A stretch of DNA of 64,000 nucleotides, taken from contig CAMFLR010000023.1 in NCBI GenBank assembly GCA_945957605.1, positions 1-64,000 of the forward strand, given 5' to 3'. The stretch is from an uncultured Isosphaeraceae bacterium (lineage in GTDB: Bacteria > Planctomycetota > Planctomycetia > Isosphaerales > Isosphaeraceae). The notes below the pieces were generated by a model. The model had not been told where the DNA came from and did no database searches. It was given only the letters and a program-made list of their open reading frames with translations. Made by a program: the position numbers and the translations under genes. Position 1 is the first letter of the stretch, and each line of letters starts with the position of its first letter. Shown here piece by piece: positions 56,111-64,000 of the stretch.

Positions 56111-56395
56111 TCTTGGCCTTGCCGTGGTTCAGGCGATCAAAGGAGAGGAGAAAATCACTCTGTCCAGCACGCGATGAAGTCTATACAGCCTTGCCTACCT
56201 GGACAAGGCAGGATTTCGGCTGCGAAATTCGCGCGAGGATCACTCTCAGCCCTTGCTACGTTCGCGATGAATAATGGTTCGGTCGCGTCTTGGGATTTTC
56301 GTCGACGATCCATTTGATAATGCTTCACACGCGTCCGTAGGTGCGAGCACGACTGATTGACGGGCCGCCACTGGTCGGTTTAACTTGAGATCATT
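56111..56395. other. Intergenic region before fluoride riboswitch
   Basis: About 285 bases between the divergent Cys-containing gene and the riboswitch. It should contain the channel gene's promoter. I see no confident -35/-10 pair and no gene. Confidence 0.4.
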
Positions 56396-56468
56396 CAGGG
56401 CATGGGGTTCGCCCTCCTTCGGGAAACCGCCGCCGGCACCGGGCCGGTCGAGCTGATGACTCCTACTG
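56396..56468 (+). ncRNA. Fluoride (crcB) riboswitch
   Basis: The aptamer features of crcB RNAs are present in order. The 5' AGGGC pairs with GCCCT (the pseudoknot arms). GGGGT pairs with ACTCC to form P1. ATGG lies at the junction, AAACCGCC follows, and a GC-rich P2 (GCCGG/CCGGT) precedes GCTGATG and CTCCTAC. The order and the GCTGATGACTCCTAC ending match the fluoride aptamer consensus. It lies about 105 bases before a CLC gene with fluoride-transporter signatures. A short AAACC/GGTTT hairpin followed by a T-run (about 56549-56565) could be the terminator of the expression platform, and GAGGTT at 56500 could pair with AACCTC in it as the alternative fold. Confidence 0.8.
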
Positions 56469-56573
56469 GCTAACCATGCCGTAGGACGTCCATGTAAAGA
56501 GGTTGGCTGCCCGCCATCTCTTCGACGGAATCTCTCCTGCGGCTGTTCAAACCTCAACGGTTTTTACGCACGC

Positions 56574-57920
56574 ATGATGAGATTTCATATCCGCGAACAA
56601 GTTGCTCTGGTCACTTCACTCTTCAAGTGGTGTCTGCTGGGTGCTGCCGTTGGCGTGCTTTCGGGCGTCGCATCGGCCGCTTTCCTTGTCGGTCTCGACT
56701 GGGCGACCAACACTCGTAATGCAGCGCCTTGGCTCCTCTGGCTTCTGCCCCTCGCGGGTGTCTTCATCGGCTGGATTTATTCGCAGTTCGGCCGAGATGT
56801 CGAGGGCGGTAACAATCTGCTTCTGGAACGCATTCACGCAGCCGAGGGCGACGTCTCCTGGCGAATGGCTCCGCTTATCGCGTTAAGCACCATCGGAACG
56901 CATCTCTTCGGCGGCTCCGCGGGACGCGAAGGGACGGCCGTGCAGATGGGAGGAAGTCTTGCCGATTACCTCGCGCGCTGGCTCAAGCTTTCGCGCCAGG
57001 ATCGCCGGATGCTTCTCATGGGCGGCATTAGCGGCGGATTCGGCTCGGTCTTCGGGACGCCGCTCGCCGGGACCATTTTCGGTCTCGAAGTGCTCAGCGT
57101 CGGGCGAATCCGCTACGACGCACTCGTCCCCTGTTTCGTCGCGAGCACGGTCGGCGATCTAGTCTGTCGGGGGCTGGGCGTTGGCCATCATGTTTACGTA
57201 GTTGATATCGTGCCGCGCGTGACGCCAGGGCTTTTGCTGTGGGTACTCCTGGCGGGGCTCGCGTTTGGAATGACGAGCCTCGCGTTTGCCGAGCTTACCC
57301 ATGCCATTCAACACGCGATGAAATCGCTTGTGAAACGACCGTGGCTCCGACCGTTTTTCGGCGGGCTTGCTATGATCGGCTTGACCTACGCAGTTGGCTC
57401 ACGAGATTACCTCGGCCTGGGCTTGCCGCTGATTGAGGAGAGCTTCACGCCCGGCGGCGTTGTTTTTTGGGCGTTTGCTCTAAAGCTGCTTTTCACGGCG
57501 GTGACGCTCGGAACCGGCTTCAAGGGAGGCGAAGTTACGCCACTCTTTTGCATCGGGGCGACGCTGGGATTTGCCTTCGCATCGCTCACCGGGCAGCCGA
57601 CGGCGATGTTCGCGGCGCTTGGCTTCGTCGCCGTTTTTGCGGGCGCGGCGAACACTCCGCTCGCATGCGTTTTGATGGGGATCGAGCTATTTGGTGCCGG
57701 CCTGGCCGTGCCGCTTACGCTCGCTTGCATTGTGAGCTACATCGCTTCGGGACATAGAGGAATCTACCTCTCGCAGCGTGTCGATACGCCCAAGGCGTCT
57801 GCCGTGATCGTTCCCGATGGAATGGTTTTGCGTGAAGCACGCGGATCGCTTGAAGTGACTCGCCGCAAAGATGCCGTCGTTCGGGACGACGATGAAACGC
57901 TTCGCAAGCGGGAACCGTGA
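56574..57920 (+). CDS. CLC-F type fluoride channel/antiporter
   Basis: A 448-residue membrane protein of the ClC fold with about ten to twelve helices. In the first filter region the chloride-type GSGIP is replaced by GGNNLLLE, and the second reads GGSAGREGTAVQMG rather than GREGP. These GNNL and GREGT signatures mark the CLC-F branch, which exports fluoride in exchange for protons. The third conserved stretch, GTGFKGGEVTPLFCIGATLG, is present. The C-terminal tail is short with no CBS domains. The fluoride riboswitch upstream agrees with the assignment. Two adjacent ATGs are possible starts and no Shine-Dalgarno is visible. Confidence 0.9.
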   Translation: MMRFHIREQVALVTSLFKWCLLGAAVGVLSGVASAAFLVGLDWATNTRNAAPWLLWLLPLAGVFIGWIYSQFGRDVEGGNNLLLERIHAAEGDVSWRMAPLIALSTIGTHLFGGSAGREGTAVQMGGSLADYLARWLKLSRQDRRMLLMGGISGGFGSVFGTPLAGTIFGLEVLSVGRIRYDALVPCFVASTVGDLVCRGLGVGHHVYVVDIVPRVTPGLLLWVLLAGLAFGMTSLAFAELTHAIQHAMKSLVKRPWLRPFFGGLAMIGLTYAVGSRDYLGLGLPLIEESFTPGGVVFWAFALKLLFTAVTLGTGFKGGEVTPLFCIGATLGFAFASLTGQPTAMFAALGFVAVFAGAANTPLACVLMGIELFGAGLAVPLTLACIVSYIASGHRGIYLSQRVDTPKASAVIVPDGMVLREARGSLEVTRRKDAVVRDDDETLRKREP

Positions 57921-58181
57921 GCGCCGTACTACCGATTCGGAAGATTTGGCCTCTTTTGTTGTCGCCATGCCGGCGCCCGTATGAGTAACCAAATGATTCT
58001 TGAATGCGTTCGGATATGGTACAATCGGTCGCCAATTCACGAAATCGATCAGATCAGCTTGCCGTGAACGTCGCCTTTCTGGCGATGACGATCGACTCTC
58101 ATCGTCCTGGCAGATTCCAGATCCATTGCTGATGCCCTTCAAGCCAGTACGCCTAGCGCAGCCGAACGAGGAGATTGATAC

Positions 58182-60398
58182 GTGGGTTCAAGTCAAAAGA
58201 GCGGTTCGCATCATCGTGGGGGGCATCATGCAAGCGGGCTGTTCACTCGGATGCGCGAGGCGATGGGGACGGTCTACGGCGATATCGGAACGTCCGTTCT
58301 TTACACCGTGATGGAAATCACCCGCGAGACGATTCATCTCAAGCATCACTCGCTCAATGAAGAGCAGTTCAAAGAGTTGATCGAACGCGGTGGAGATCTC
58401 GTTACAAAAAGCGAAGCGCTGGGTGCTTTGAGTCTCGTTTTCTGGGCCATTATTTTTCTGACCGTTAAGTATGACCTCCTGGTGATGCGAGCCGATAACC
58501 ACGGCGAAGGCGGAACGTTTGCTCTTTGGGGACTTCTCAAAGGTTACACCGGACGCATTTTTGGATTTGCGTTGATTGGCTATCTCGTCGTCGCGGCGGC
58601 GGGTTTGCTCGCGGCCGACGGCGTGATCACTCCTCCTATCAGCATGCTGGGCGCCTATGAACCGCTGGGCGAGCATCTGGCGGTGTTGGCGACGTTGATC
58701 AGCCTTTTCGTGTTGTTTCAATTTCAGTGGCGAGGGACCAGCAAAGTCGGCGGCCTGTTCGGCTGGTTCATGATGTTGATCTGGTTTCCCTGGGTCGCGG
58801 TTAAAGGCGTGCCCTGGATCATTCGCCAGCCCGAAGTCTTCACCGCGCTCAATCCGCTTTACGCCCTCGAATTCTTGACACAATTCCCGGGCGCGGGGGC
58901 GTTCGTGATCATGGGCGTCGTCGTCCTGGCAATCACTGGCGGCGAAGCGAAGTATGCGGATATCGGCCACTTCGCCAGCAAGGGCGAGCACGAAAGCAGC
59001 GAAGGCAGCAGCCTTGATCCCAAGGATTCGGGTCGTCGCCCGGTCATGTATTCATGGCTCTATGTCGTGCTTCCTTGCCTGATGCTCAACTACGCCGGTC
59101 AGGTCGGTTACATGCTAAACAAGGGCGTTCCGCCTCGCGCGAACACGTTCTACGCGTTGACGCCTACGACAGGCAATCCGACCGTGGATCAGGTGATCCT
59201 GGGAACGGACCTCGTCATTTCGGCGATCGCGGCGTTTATTGCGTCGCAGGCGCTGATTACGGGGATGTTTTCGATCGTGAAGCAGGCGATTTCGCTCGGT
59301 TTCTGCCCGCGATTCGAGGTGAGTTACACGAGCCGTGAAACCGAGGGGCAGGTTTACATTCCCGCTGTGAACTGGGGGATGTTCTTTGGCTGCGTCGTGA
59401 TCACTTTGTTTTTCAGAACGGCCGGTAATCTGGCTGCGGCGTATGGAATTGCAGTGACCGGGACGATGGGGATCACGACGTTAGCGTTCGGCTACGTCGC
59501 CCATTACCGATGGGGCTGGAAGCCGTGGCAAGCCATTGCCGTTTGTGCGCCGATCATGGCGGTCGACTTGCTGTTCTTCTTCAGCAACTTGCTGAAATTT
59601 ACCCACGGCGGCTACTTCCCGGTGGCGATTGCGACGGTTCTCGTCACGATCATGGTCACCTGGCAATGGGGCCGCACCGAGTTGGCCAAGGCATTTTTCG
59701 CTTTCGGCGTTCAGGGCGGGAAGAAGATCCTCTGGCTCGTCACTCTGCGCGACATGCTCGACGAGATCCGGGTGTCGATCGAGGAGAATCTGCCGCAGGC
59801 AAGAGCGCTCGTTCAAGGGAGACGACGTCTCGTCGAGACCGACCGCGCGTTCGTGTTTCTCTGCTCGCGGCCGATCAAAGACCTCGACGAGTTCGTGCCG
59901 GTGTCTCTCCGTATTTTCCTCAAAAAATACGGCGTGCTTCCCGCTCACATCACGTTTTTTTACGTGAACCAGGTGTCGGTGGCCGAGGCTGATGGTGGCC
60001 AGAACTTCGAGGTCACCAACCTCGGCCACAATATCGTCTCGGTCAGCGGGACGTACGGCTACATGGAACGGCCGGACATCCGTGGCGCGCTTCGTGAGCT
60101 TCAGAGTCGCGGCGAGATTGAGATTCCCTCGGAGCGCTGGATCATTGCCGTTGGTGAGGAAGAGATCATTATCGGCGATAACATCTCGTTCCTGCGACGT
60201 CTGAGAGTTCAGTTGTTCGCGATGATTCTCAAATTGTCGACTCCCGCTCACCGGTTCTTCGGGCTCAACTACGACGCGTCGATTTCCAAGGAACTCATTC
60301 CAGTTGAGTTCTCGCATGAAATCGCGCGTGTTACCCTCCCCGAGCTCGAGATTGCGGAAGCCACACTCGCCCCCTCTTCGGTGGCCGAACCGCATTGA
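58182..60398 (+). CDS. kup: Kup potassium uptake protein
   Basis: A 738-residue K+/H+ symporter of the KUP/HAK/KT family, longer than E. coli Kup (622). The first helix carries the selectivity motif as GTVYGDIGTSVLY (usual GDIGTSPLY, with the Pro changed to Val). Twelve or so helices follow to about residue 505 with MRADNHGEGG and the MLNYAGQVGY block. A cytoplasmic C-terminal domain of about 200 residues contains the LGHNIVSVSGTYGYMERPD segment typical of the family. The GTG start is fixed by GAGGAG nine bases upstream; later ATGs would lose the N-terminal His-rich segment. It follows the CLC-F gene by about 260 bases and may have its own promoter (extended -10 TGGTACAAT at 58017-58025). Confidence 0.92.
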   Translation: MGSSQKSGSHHRGGHHASGLFTRMREAMGTVYGDIGTSVLYTVMEITRETIHLKHHSLNEEQFKELIERGGDLVTKSEALGALSLVFWAIIFLTVKYDLLVMRADNHGEGGTFALWGLLKGYTGRIFGFALIGYLVVAAAGLLAADGVITPPISMLGAYEPLGEHLAVLATLISLFVLFQFQWRGTSKVGGLFGWFMMLIWFPWVAVKGVPWIIRQPEVFTALNPLYALEFLTQFPGAGAFVIMGVVVLAITGGEAKYADIGHFASKGEHESSEGSSLDPKDSGRRPVMYSWLYVVLPCLMLNYAGQVGYMLNKGVPPRANTFYALTPTTGNPTVDQVILGTDLVISAIAAFIASQALITGMFSIVKQAISLGFCPRFEVSYTSRETEGQVYIPAVNWGMFFGCVVITLFFRTAGNLAAAYGIAVTGTMGITTLAFGYVAHYRWGWKPWQAIAVCAPIMAVDLLFFFSNLLKFTHGGYFPVAIATVLVTIMVTWQWGRTELAKAFFAFGVQGGKKILWLVTLRDMLDEIRVSIEENLPQARALVQGRRRLVETDRAFVFLCSRPIKDLDEFVPVSLRIFLKKYGVLPAHITFFYVNQVSVAEADGGQNFEVTNLGHNIVSVSGTYGYMERPDIRGALRELQSRGEIEIPSERWIIAVGEEEIIIGDNISFLRRLRVQLFAMILKLSTPAHRFFGLNYDASISKELIPVEFSHEIARVTLPELEIAEATLAPSSVAEPH

Positions 60399-60510
60399 GC
60401 CCTTGAGGTTTTCGGTCTGCGCGCGAAGAATGACGAAATACACGGCAGCGGAATCGCCGACATGTCGGATGAGATTCCGCAACGCCTGTTAGACCTTTTG
60501 AAGCCGATCC

Positions 60511-60834
60511 ATGACCACTACCACAACGATCGTTGAACTTCGCGCGAGTACTGAAGCCGGAATTTACGCTGTGGTCTACCGCCGCAGACGCAATCGCGGC
60601 GTGCTCAAATTGCTCGACGGTACAATCGCCGAAATTCCCATCCCCGACCAACGTTGCGACGCGCCGGCCCACCTCGACGAATGCTTGCCGGTGGCCATTG
60701 ACGGCGGCATCGCGACGATCCACCACGTTCAACTGGGGCTGGTTGCGTCGTTCCTACTGCTTCAGGGCGTCTTCCTGCTGCCCGGCGGTGAGGTCGTCGC
60801 GGTTTATGGCGCTGAGGTTGTGCCGATCGGATAA
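60511..60834 (+). CDS. Small hypothetical protein
   Basis: A 107-residue protein. The N-terminal half is beta-rich (VELRASTEAGIYAVVY, LLDGTIAEIPIPD) and the last 35 residues contain a hydrophobic segment (LGLVASFLLLQGVFLLPGG) that may be a membrane helix or a buried core. No family is recognised. It lies in the same direction as kup, about 110 bases on, and converges on the thioredoxin-domain gene. Confidence 0.5.
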   Translation: MTTTTTIVELRASTEAGIYAVVYRRRRNRGVLKLLDGTIAEIPIPDQRCDAPAHLDECLPVAIDGGIATIHHVQLGLVASFLLLQGVFLLPGGEVVAVYGAEVVPIG

Positions 60835-60882
60835 GACACAGATCGCATGCGCCCTGGCAATTTATTCACTACGAGCGATTCG

Positions 60883-63762
60883 TCATGGTTTAAGGGCCCT
60901 GGCGATTGCTTCGATCGTTTTTTCGCCTCGAAGATCTCGGGCGAGAATTTTTCCGTCGGGGCCAATCAGGAAGGTTGCCGGAATGGCCGTCGCGCCGTAG
61001 CTGGAAACGACGGGCGCGTCGGATCCTGCGAGGCCTTGCGACCATGAGAGCTTCAACGCTTTGGCCATAGACGCCGCTGCGGTGGGTTGATCGTCGAGAT
61101 CAATGCCGATCAGGACGAATCGCGGATCTTTGACGAAGCGATCGTGAACGGCCTGGAGATTTGGCATTTCCGCGAGGCAAGGCGCACACCAACTCGCCCA
61201 GAAATCGAGAAGAACGTACTTGCCACGATAGTCCGCCAGTTTCAATTCCTTGCCGTCAAGCGATTTGAGGACGAAGTCGGGAGCGTCGTCTCCCACTTTG
61301 AGCGCGGCCTTGGCGACGGCAATGGATTCGAGCTTGCCGAGGTCGAGCGGCGAATCGGTGGCCGCCGATCCCTGGGGTACGGAGAAGTCGTACGTGTACT
61401 CGCTGACGATTCGTCCCCACCCGCAGGAGTCGCCAGGCGGTGGCTCGTGAAGCGCGATGTGAAGCGTGTAGTCGCCGGGAGGAAGGTCGATCGCCCGGAA
61501 ACGGCCTTCGGCGAGAAGCTCGACGCCGAAATTCGCAGGCCGCGCTGACTTCGTGTTTCTCGGCACAATCTCGGCCTTGCGGATCATCCAATCGTCGGTA
61601 CGCGGAAGCGCGAGCTCGCCGGCGACGAGCCTACCGCTGTTGCCGATGTTGAGCTGATACGACTGGCCAGCCGCGACGTCGACTGTTCCGCGAATGACCG
61701 GCCAGTAACGTCGATTGACGGCGTTGGGCATCCATTGGGCGAGAGAAAGACGGCACGGCATGACGTGGGTCAATTCGAACCGTCCCTGAGCGTCGGTCGT
61801 GACGAAATATCGACGAAGAAGCTGCGGATCGCCCTCGAGTGGCGATGGCGTTTCCCCCTCATACGCCATGAGGTTCACATTGGCCGCGGGCTTACCATCG
61901 AGCTTGATTGTGCCCGAGACTCCTGCCCACGGTTGGAGCTGCAACTTCGCGTCGCCCGGAATCTCGCTTCGGGTAGCCAACGCGTGGCCGGAATCGGTCA
62001 GAGCGAGGATCGCGAAGTTACCCTTCTGCGGCGGCAGGGTGAAATGCCCTGTTTTATCGATTGAGGCGTGGACCGTTTGCATTTGCTGGTTTTTTGGGAT
62101 CGAGCCATTTTCAAGCGTGAGATTGACAATCCAGCCGTCTTGATAAGGTGGGACGAGGTACACGAATCCATCGCGTGCGGGTGAACCATCGGGATTCAAA
62201 ACGGCCCCGCGAATTGGGTTTGCCTTGACGAGTCGGAACGGTAAGACACCGGTCGACGCTCCGCCCGTAATCGGCTCGGAATCTTCGGGAAGATAGCCAT
62301 CAGCCTGGACGCGCAGGAGATAGCGATTGGCCGGCTGAGAGGTTTTGTATTCGAATGAGTTCTGCGTCTTTTTGGCCTCCTTGTCGAGGTCGAATCCGCG
62401 CTGCCAGAGAAGCGGTTCTCCGGCCTTCCAGGCAGCGGCCAACGTGAGCGAAAAATTGGGGAGCGGCTGATTGGTATCGCGGTCGACGACAGCGCCTTTG
62501 ATGACGGTCGGCGGTGTGAGCACGATATTCTGGTCGACGTCGGAAGCGAGCTTAATAGCCTCCACAGAGCCAAATCCCGTGGCCGACGCGCTAACGTGAA
62601 CCCCCTTCCCCGGCGCTTCTTTCCATTCGAACCGGCCATCGCTGTCCGTGGTCAATTGCTTGGAGCTTGCGACTCCGAAAGAGCTGCGAAGGGATTCGTC
62701 TGGGCCGGACCAGAAGGCGATCACGTGGGCCCGAGCAATCGGTTTTCCCGAAGGATCGACGACGCGGCCGCGAAATGAGTGCGCGGAATCCAGCGTCAAG
62801 TACGGGCGCATTGTGCTTTGAGCAATTTTCACACGTTGAAGCGTGGGACCGAACCCCGGCGCATCCGCGACCAGCGTCGCAATCGTCCCGGGCTTGATCC
62901 CGAGGGTGAACCGGCCGTTGGCGTCCGACTTCACAGGAGGAATCGAATTTACATATCCAATACCTTCTCCATAAAAGACATTCACGCCTGCGACAGGCTG
63001 ACCATCGGGTGCGAGAACTGTTCCTTCAAGGAGCGTCCCCCGCTCGAGTCGCAGCAATGCAGAGCCATCCCGCAGCGCGGAGAGCGGCGTGTAAGGCTGC
63101 ATCTGAATGCTTGGACGCTCGGGGAGGTGGAGATAGTCGTACGCACCAATTTCGATGGAATCTGGCTTTTCGGGCACGCCGGAGAGGCTCCAATTTCCGT
63201 TCGTGTCGGTCTTGATTGATTCGTATTGAATGTCGATCCATTGTTTCGATTTGCTGTAACTCTTTTTCACCGTGACAACGACCGTGGCACCTGCGAGCGG
63301 GCGATTGTCCTGATCGACTACGCGTCCGCCGATCGTCGTGCCCTTCTCGGTCTGGATGAGAATGCGTTCGGGTGGTTTTTCCGAATCGTTATCTGGAAAC
63401 CATTGTGTTACGAGGGGAACGAGGCCGTCGCCGCGCGAGGTAATGTAAAACGAGTGGTGGCGAGATGTCTCGGGAAATGAATAATCGAACCGGGCAATTC
63501 CATTTGAATCGCTGCTCCCATCGATCTTCATGCCCTGGGCAACGTTTAACTTGAAGACCACGCCCTTCACCGGCGCGTTCGTTACGACGTCGCGTGCTTC
63601 GACTGTGAGAGTTTGCTTACGAGCGTCCGGTTCCCCGGCGGTGATACGATTTGATGAATAAGCAAAAATAACGCTGATTAATAGCGAGATCGTGATTGTT
63701 TGACTTGCCAGAATGTACAAATCTCGTTTACGCGATTCAGCCGAATTCACTTGAATGAGCAT
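60883..63762 (-). CDS. Large secreted carboxypeptidase-regulatory/thioredoxin protein
   Basis: A 959-residue protein. I chose ATG 63762 (MLIQVNSAESRKRDL), where a signal anchor (ASQTITISLLISVIFAY) follows and GAGG lies upstream. The frame is open 65 codons earlier, to an ATG at 63957 that abuts the upstream stop codon, but that extension is not protein-like. The body is a series of carboxypeptidase-regulatory-like (prealbumin-type) beta domains with GxVxDxxxxPLAGATVVV-type repeats to about 790. It ends in a thioredoxin/redoxin domain with WCAPC (about 859-863), DDAPDFVLKSLDG and GATAIPATFLIG. It is probably a periplasmic or surface disulfide-handling protein. Confidence 0.9.
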   Translation of the reverse strand: MLIQVNSAESRKRDLYILASQTITISLLISVIFAYSSNRITAGEPDARKQTLTVEARDVVTNAPVKGVVFKLNVAQGMKIDGSSDSNGIARFDYSFPETSRHHSFYITSRGDGLVPLVTQWFPDNDSEKPPERILIQTEKGTTIGGRVVDQDNRPLAGATVVVTVKKSYSKSKQWIDIQYESIKTDTNGNWSLSGVPEKPDSIEIGAYDYLHLPERPSIQMQPYTPLSALRDGSALLRLERGTLLEGTVLAPDGQPVAGVNVFYGEGIGYVNSIPPVKSDANGRFTLGIKPGTIATLVADAPGFGPTLQRVKIAQSTMRPYLTLDSAHSFRGRVVDPSGKPIARAHVIAFWSGPDESLRSSFGVASSKQLTTDSDGRFEWKEAPGKGVHVSASATGFGSVEAIKLASDVDQNIVLTPPTVIKGAVVDRDTNQPLPNFSLTLAAAWKAGEPLLWQRGFDLDKEAKKTQNSFEYKTSQPANRYLLRVQADGYLPEDSEPITGGASTGVLPFRLVKANPIRGAVLNPDGSPARDGFVYLVPPYQDGWIVNLTLENGSIPKNQQMQTVHASIDKTGHFTLPPQKGNFAILALTDSGHALATRSEIPGDAKLQLQPWAGVSGTIKLDGKPAANVNLMAYEGETPSPLEGDPQLLRRYFVTTDAQGRFELTHVMPCRLSLAQWMPNAVNRRYWPVIRGTVDVAAGQSYQLNIGNSGRLVAGELALPRTDDWMIRKAEIVPRNTKSARPANFGVELLAEGRFRAIDLPPGDYTLHIALHEPPPGDSCGWGRIVSEYTYDFSVPQGSAATDSPLDLGKLESIAVAKAALKVGDDAPDFVLKSLDGKELKLADYRGKYVLLDFWASWCAPCLAEMPNLQAVHDRFVKDPRFVLIGIDLDDQPTAAASMAKALKLSWSQGLAGSDAPVVSSYGATAIPATFLIGPDGKILARDLRGEKTIEAIARALKP

Positions 63763-63957
63763 GTGAACTGCCTCGCTTTCCTTGTCGGAGTCGATGCGCG
63801 AACGAGTTCGAAACCGCGGGATGGCCGGCCTAAAACCGAAATCCCGCGCGGACTGCTCTCCACTTAGTGCGTCATTTCGTGCGTCGTTGGCCCCACGCAC
63901 GACCGCGTTGACTCTAAAAGAATCATCGCGGAGAGTCATCCATTTTTTGCTGCTCAT
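63763..63957. other. Ambiguous leader or N-terminal extension
   Basis: This stretch is open in frame with the thioredoxin-domain gene from an ATG that directly follows a TGA (TGAATG). Its translation (MSSKKWMTLRDDSF...) lacks hydrophobic or domain-like features, so I treat it as leader. If the upstream frame is a real gene, the stop-start contact would suggest coupling instead. Confidence 0.4.
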
Positions 63958-64000
63958 TCATCCCAGCAGACGGTCGACCTTCGGCAGAAGCTGCGCAAAA
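63958..64000 (-). CDS. Possible C-terminal end of a further gene (partial)
   Basis: Read from the right edge on the minus strand: FAQLLPKVDRLLG and a TGA. Only 13 residues are visible, so no family can be named. The protein-like codons and the TGAATG contact with the downstream frame make a real gene end plausible. Confidence 0.3.
   Translation of the reverse strand, partial: FAQLLPKVDRLLG

Noticed and set aside
57997..58025. Standard -35/-10 promoter for kup
   Set aside because: The -35 candidates fit poorly (TTCTTG, or TTGAAT with a 14-base spacer). Only an extended -10 (TGGTACAAT) is supported, so I did not list it as a separate feature.

Overview
The window is bacterial chromosome, moderately GC-rich, and almost certainly from a planctomycete. 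The best fit is the Isosphaeraceae/Gemmataceae side of the phylum, although no rRNA is present to confirm it. Supporting evidence: two PEP-CTERM secreted proteins; secreted proteins with LEPR-XLL-like N-termini (LENLERRSML, VLESRVVLS, ALESRHLLS); an overlapping DUF1592/DUF1552 pair with a CxxCH motif; a planctomycete-type ECF sigma factor and a Ser/Thr kinase with a TPR tail; a CRTAC1-like FG-GAP/ASPIC protein; and small families I know only from planctomycetes. I saw no insertion sequence, prophage, CRISPR array or rRNA. The only RNA genes or elements found are one tRNA-Leu and a probable fluoride riboswitch.

Layout. 0-6 kb: secreted hypotheticals, a Tat-exported Gfo/Idh/MocA oxidoreductase, an LTxxQ-type secreted protein and a membrane alpha/beta hydrolase. 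6-11 kb: a PEP-CTERM protein, a SigA-like sigma factor and rpsA (ribosomal protein S1), whose consensus promoter is followed at once by an intrinsic-terminator-like hairpin. 11-24 kb: a DUF4177-like protein, a TPR/HExxH peptidase, a dienelactone hydrolase, a LamG PEP-CTERM protein, a TPR protein, a Calx-beta protein, a spherulin-4 protein, two hypotheticals and an M24 aminopeptidase. 24-29 kb: a membrane lipase-like protein and the CRTAC1-like protein. 29-36 kb: tRNA-Leu(UAG), then ECF sigma / LGFP-repeat C39 peptidase / receptor kinase, which looks like a surface-signalling locus. 36-43.5 kb: a formylglycine-generating-enzyme-like protein, DUF1552 and DUF1592, a truncated-looking Gemmata-type protein and an arylsulfotransferase-like protein. 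44-53 kb: a signalling block with a TIR-transmembrane protein, a PAS-GGDEF-EAL protein with a stand-alone receiver, two small planctomycete proteins, and a NarL-type regulator with its PAS/GAF histidine kinase. 53.7-60.4 kb: a stress/ion block with an Imm31-like immunity gene divergent from a diphthine-ammonia-ligase-like ATPase across a palindrome, two Cys-rich secreted proteins, a fluoride riboswitch in front of a CLC-F-type channel, and a Kup potassium transporter. 60.5-64 kb: a small hypothetical, a large secreted carboxypeptidase-regulatory/thioredoxin protein, and the possible tail of another gene.

How it fits together. Most of the window is cell-envelope and signalling machinery. The strongest functional inference is the fluoride module: the aptamer's conserved helices and pseudoknot can be paired by eye, and the channel carries the GNNL and GREGT signatures of fluoride/proton antiporters. 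The ECF sigma, LGFP-C39 protein and kinase probably form one envelope-sensing unit. A roughly 170-base hairpin-containing element occurs twice in full and once in part, and explains several misleading short reading frames.
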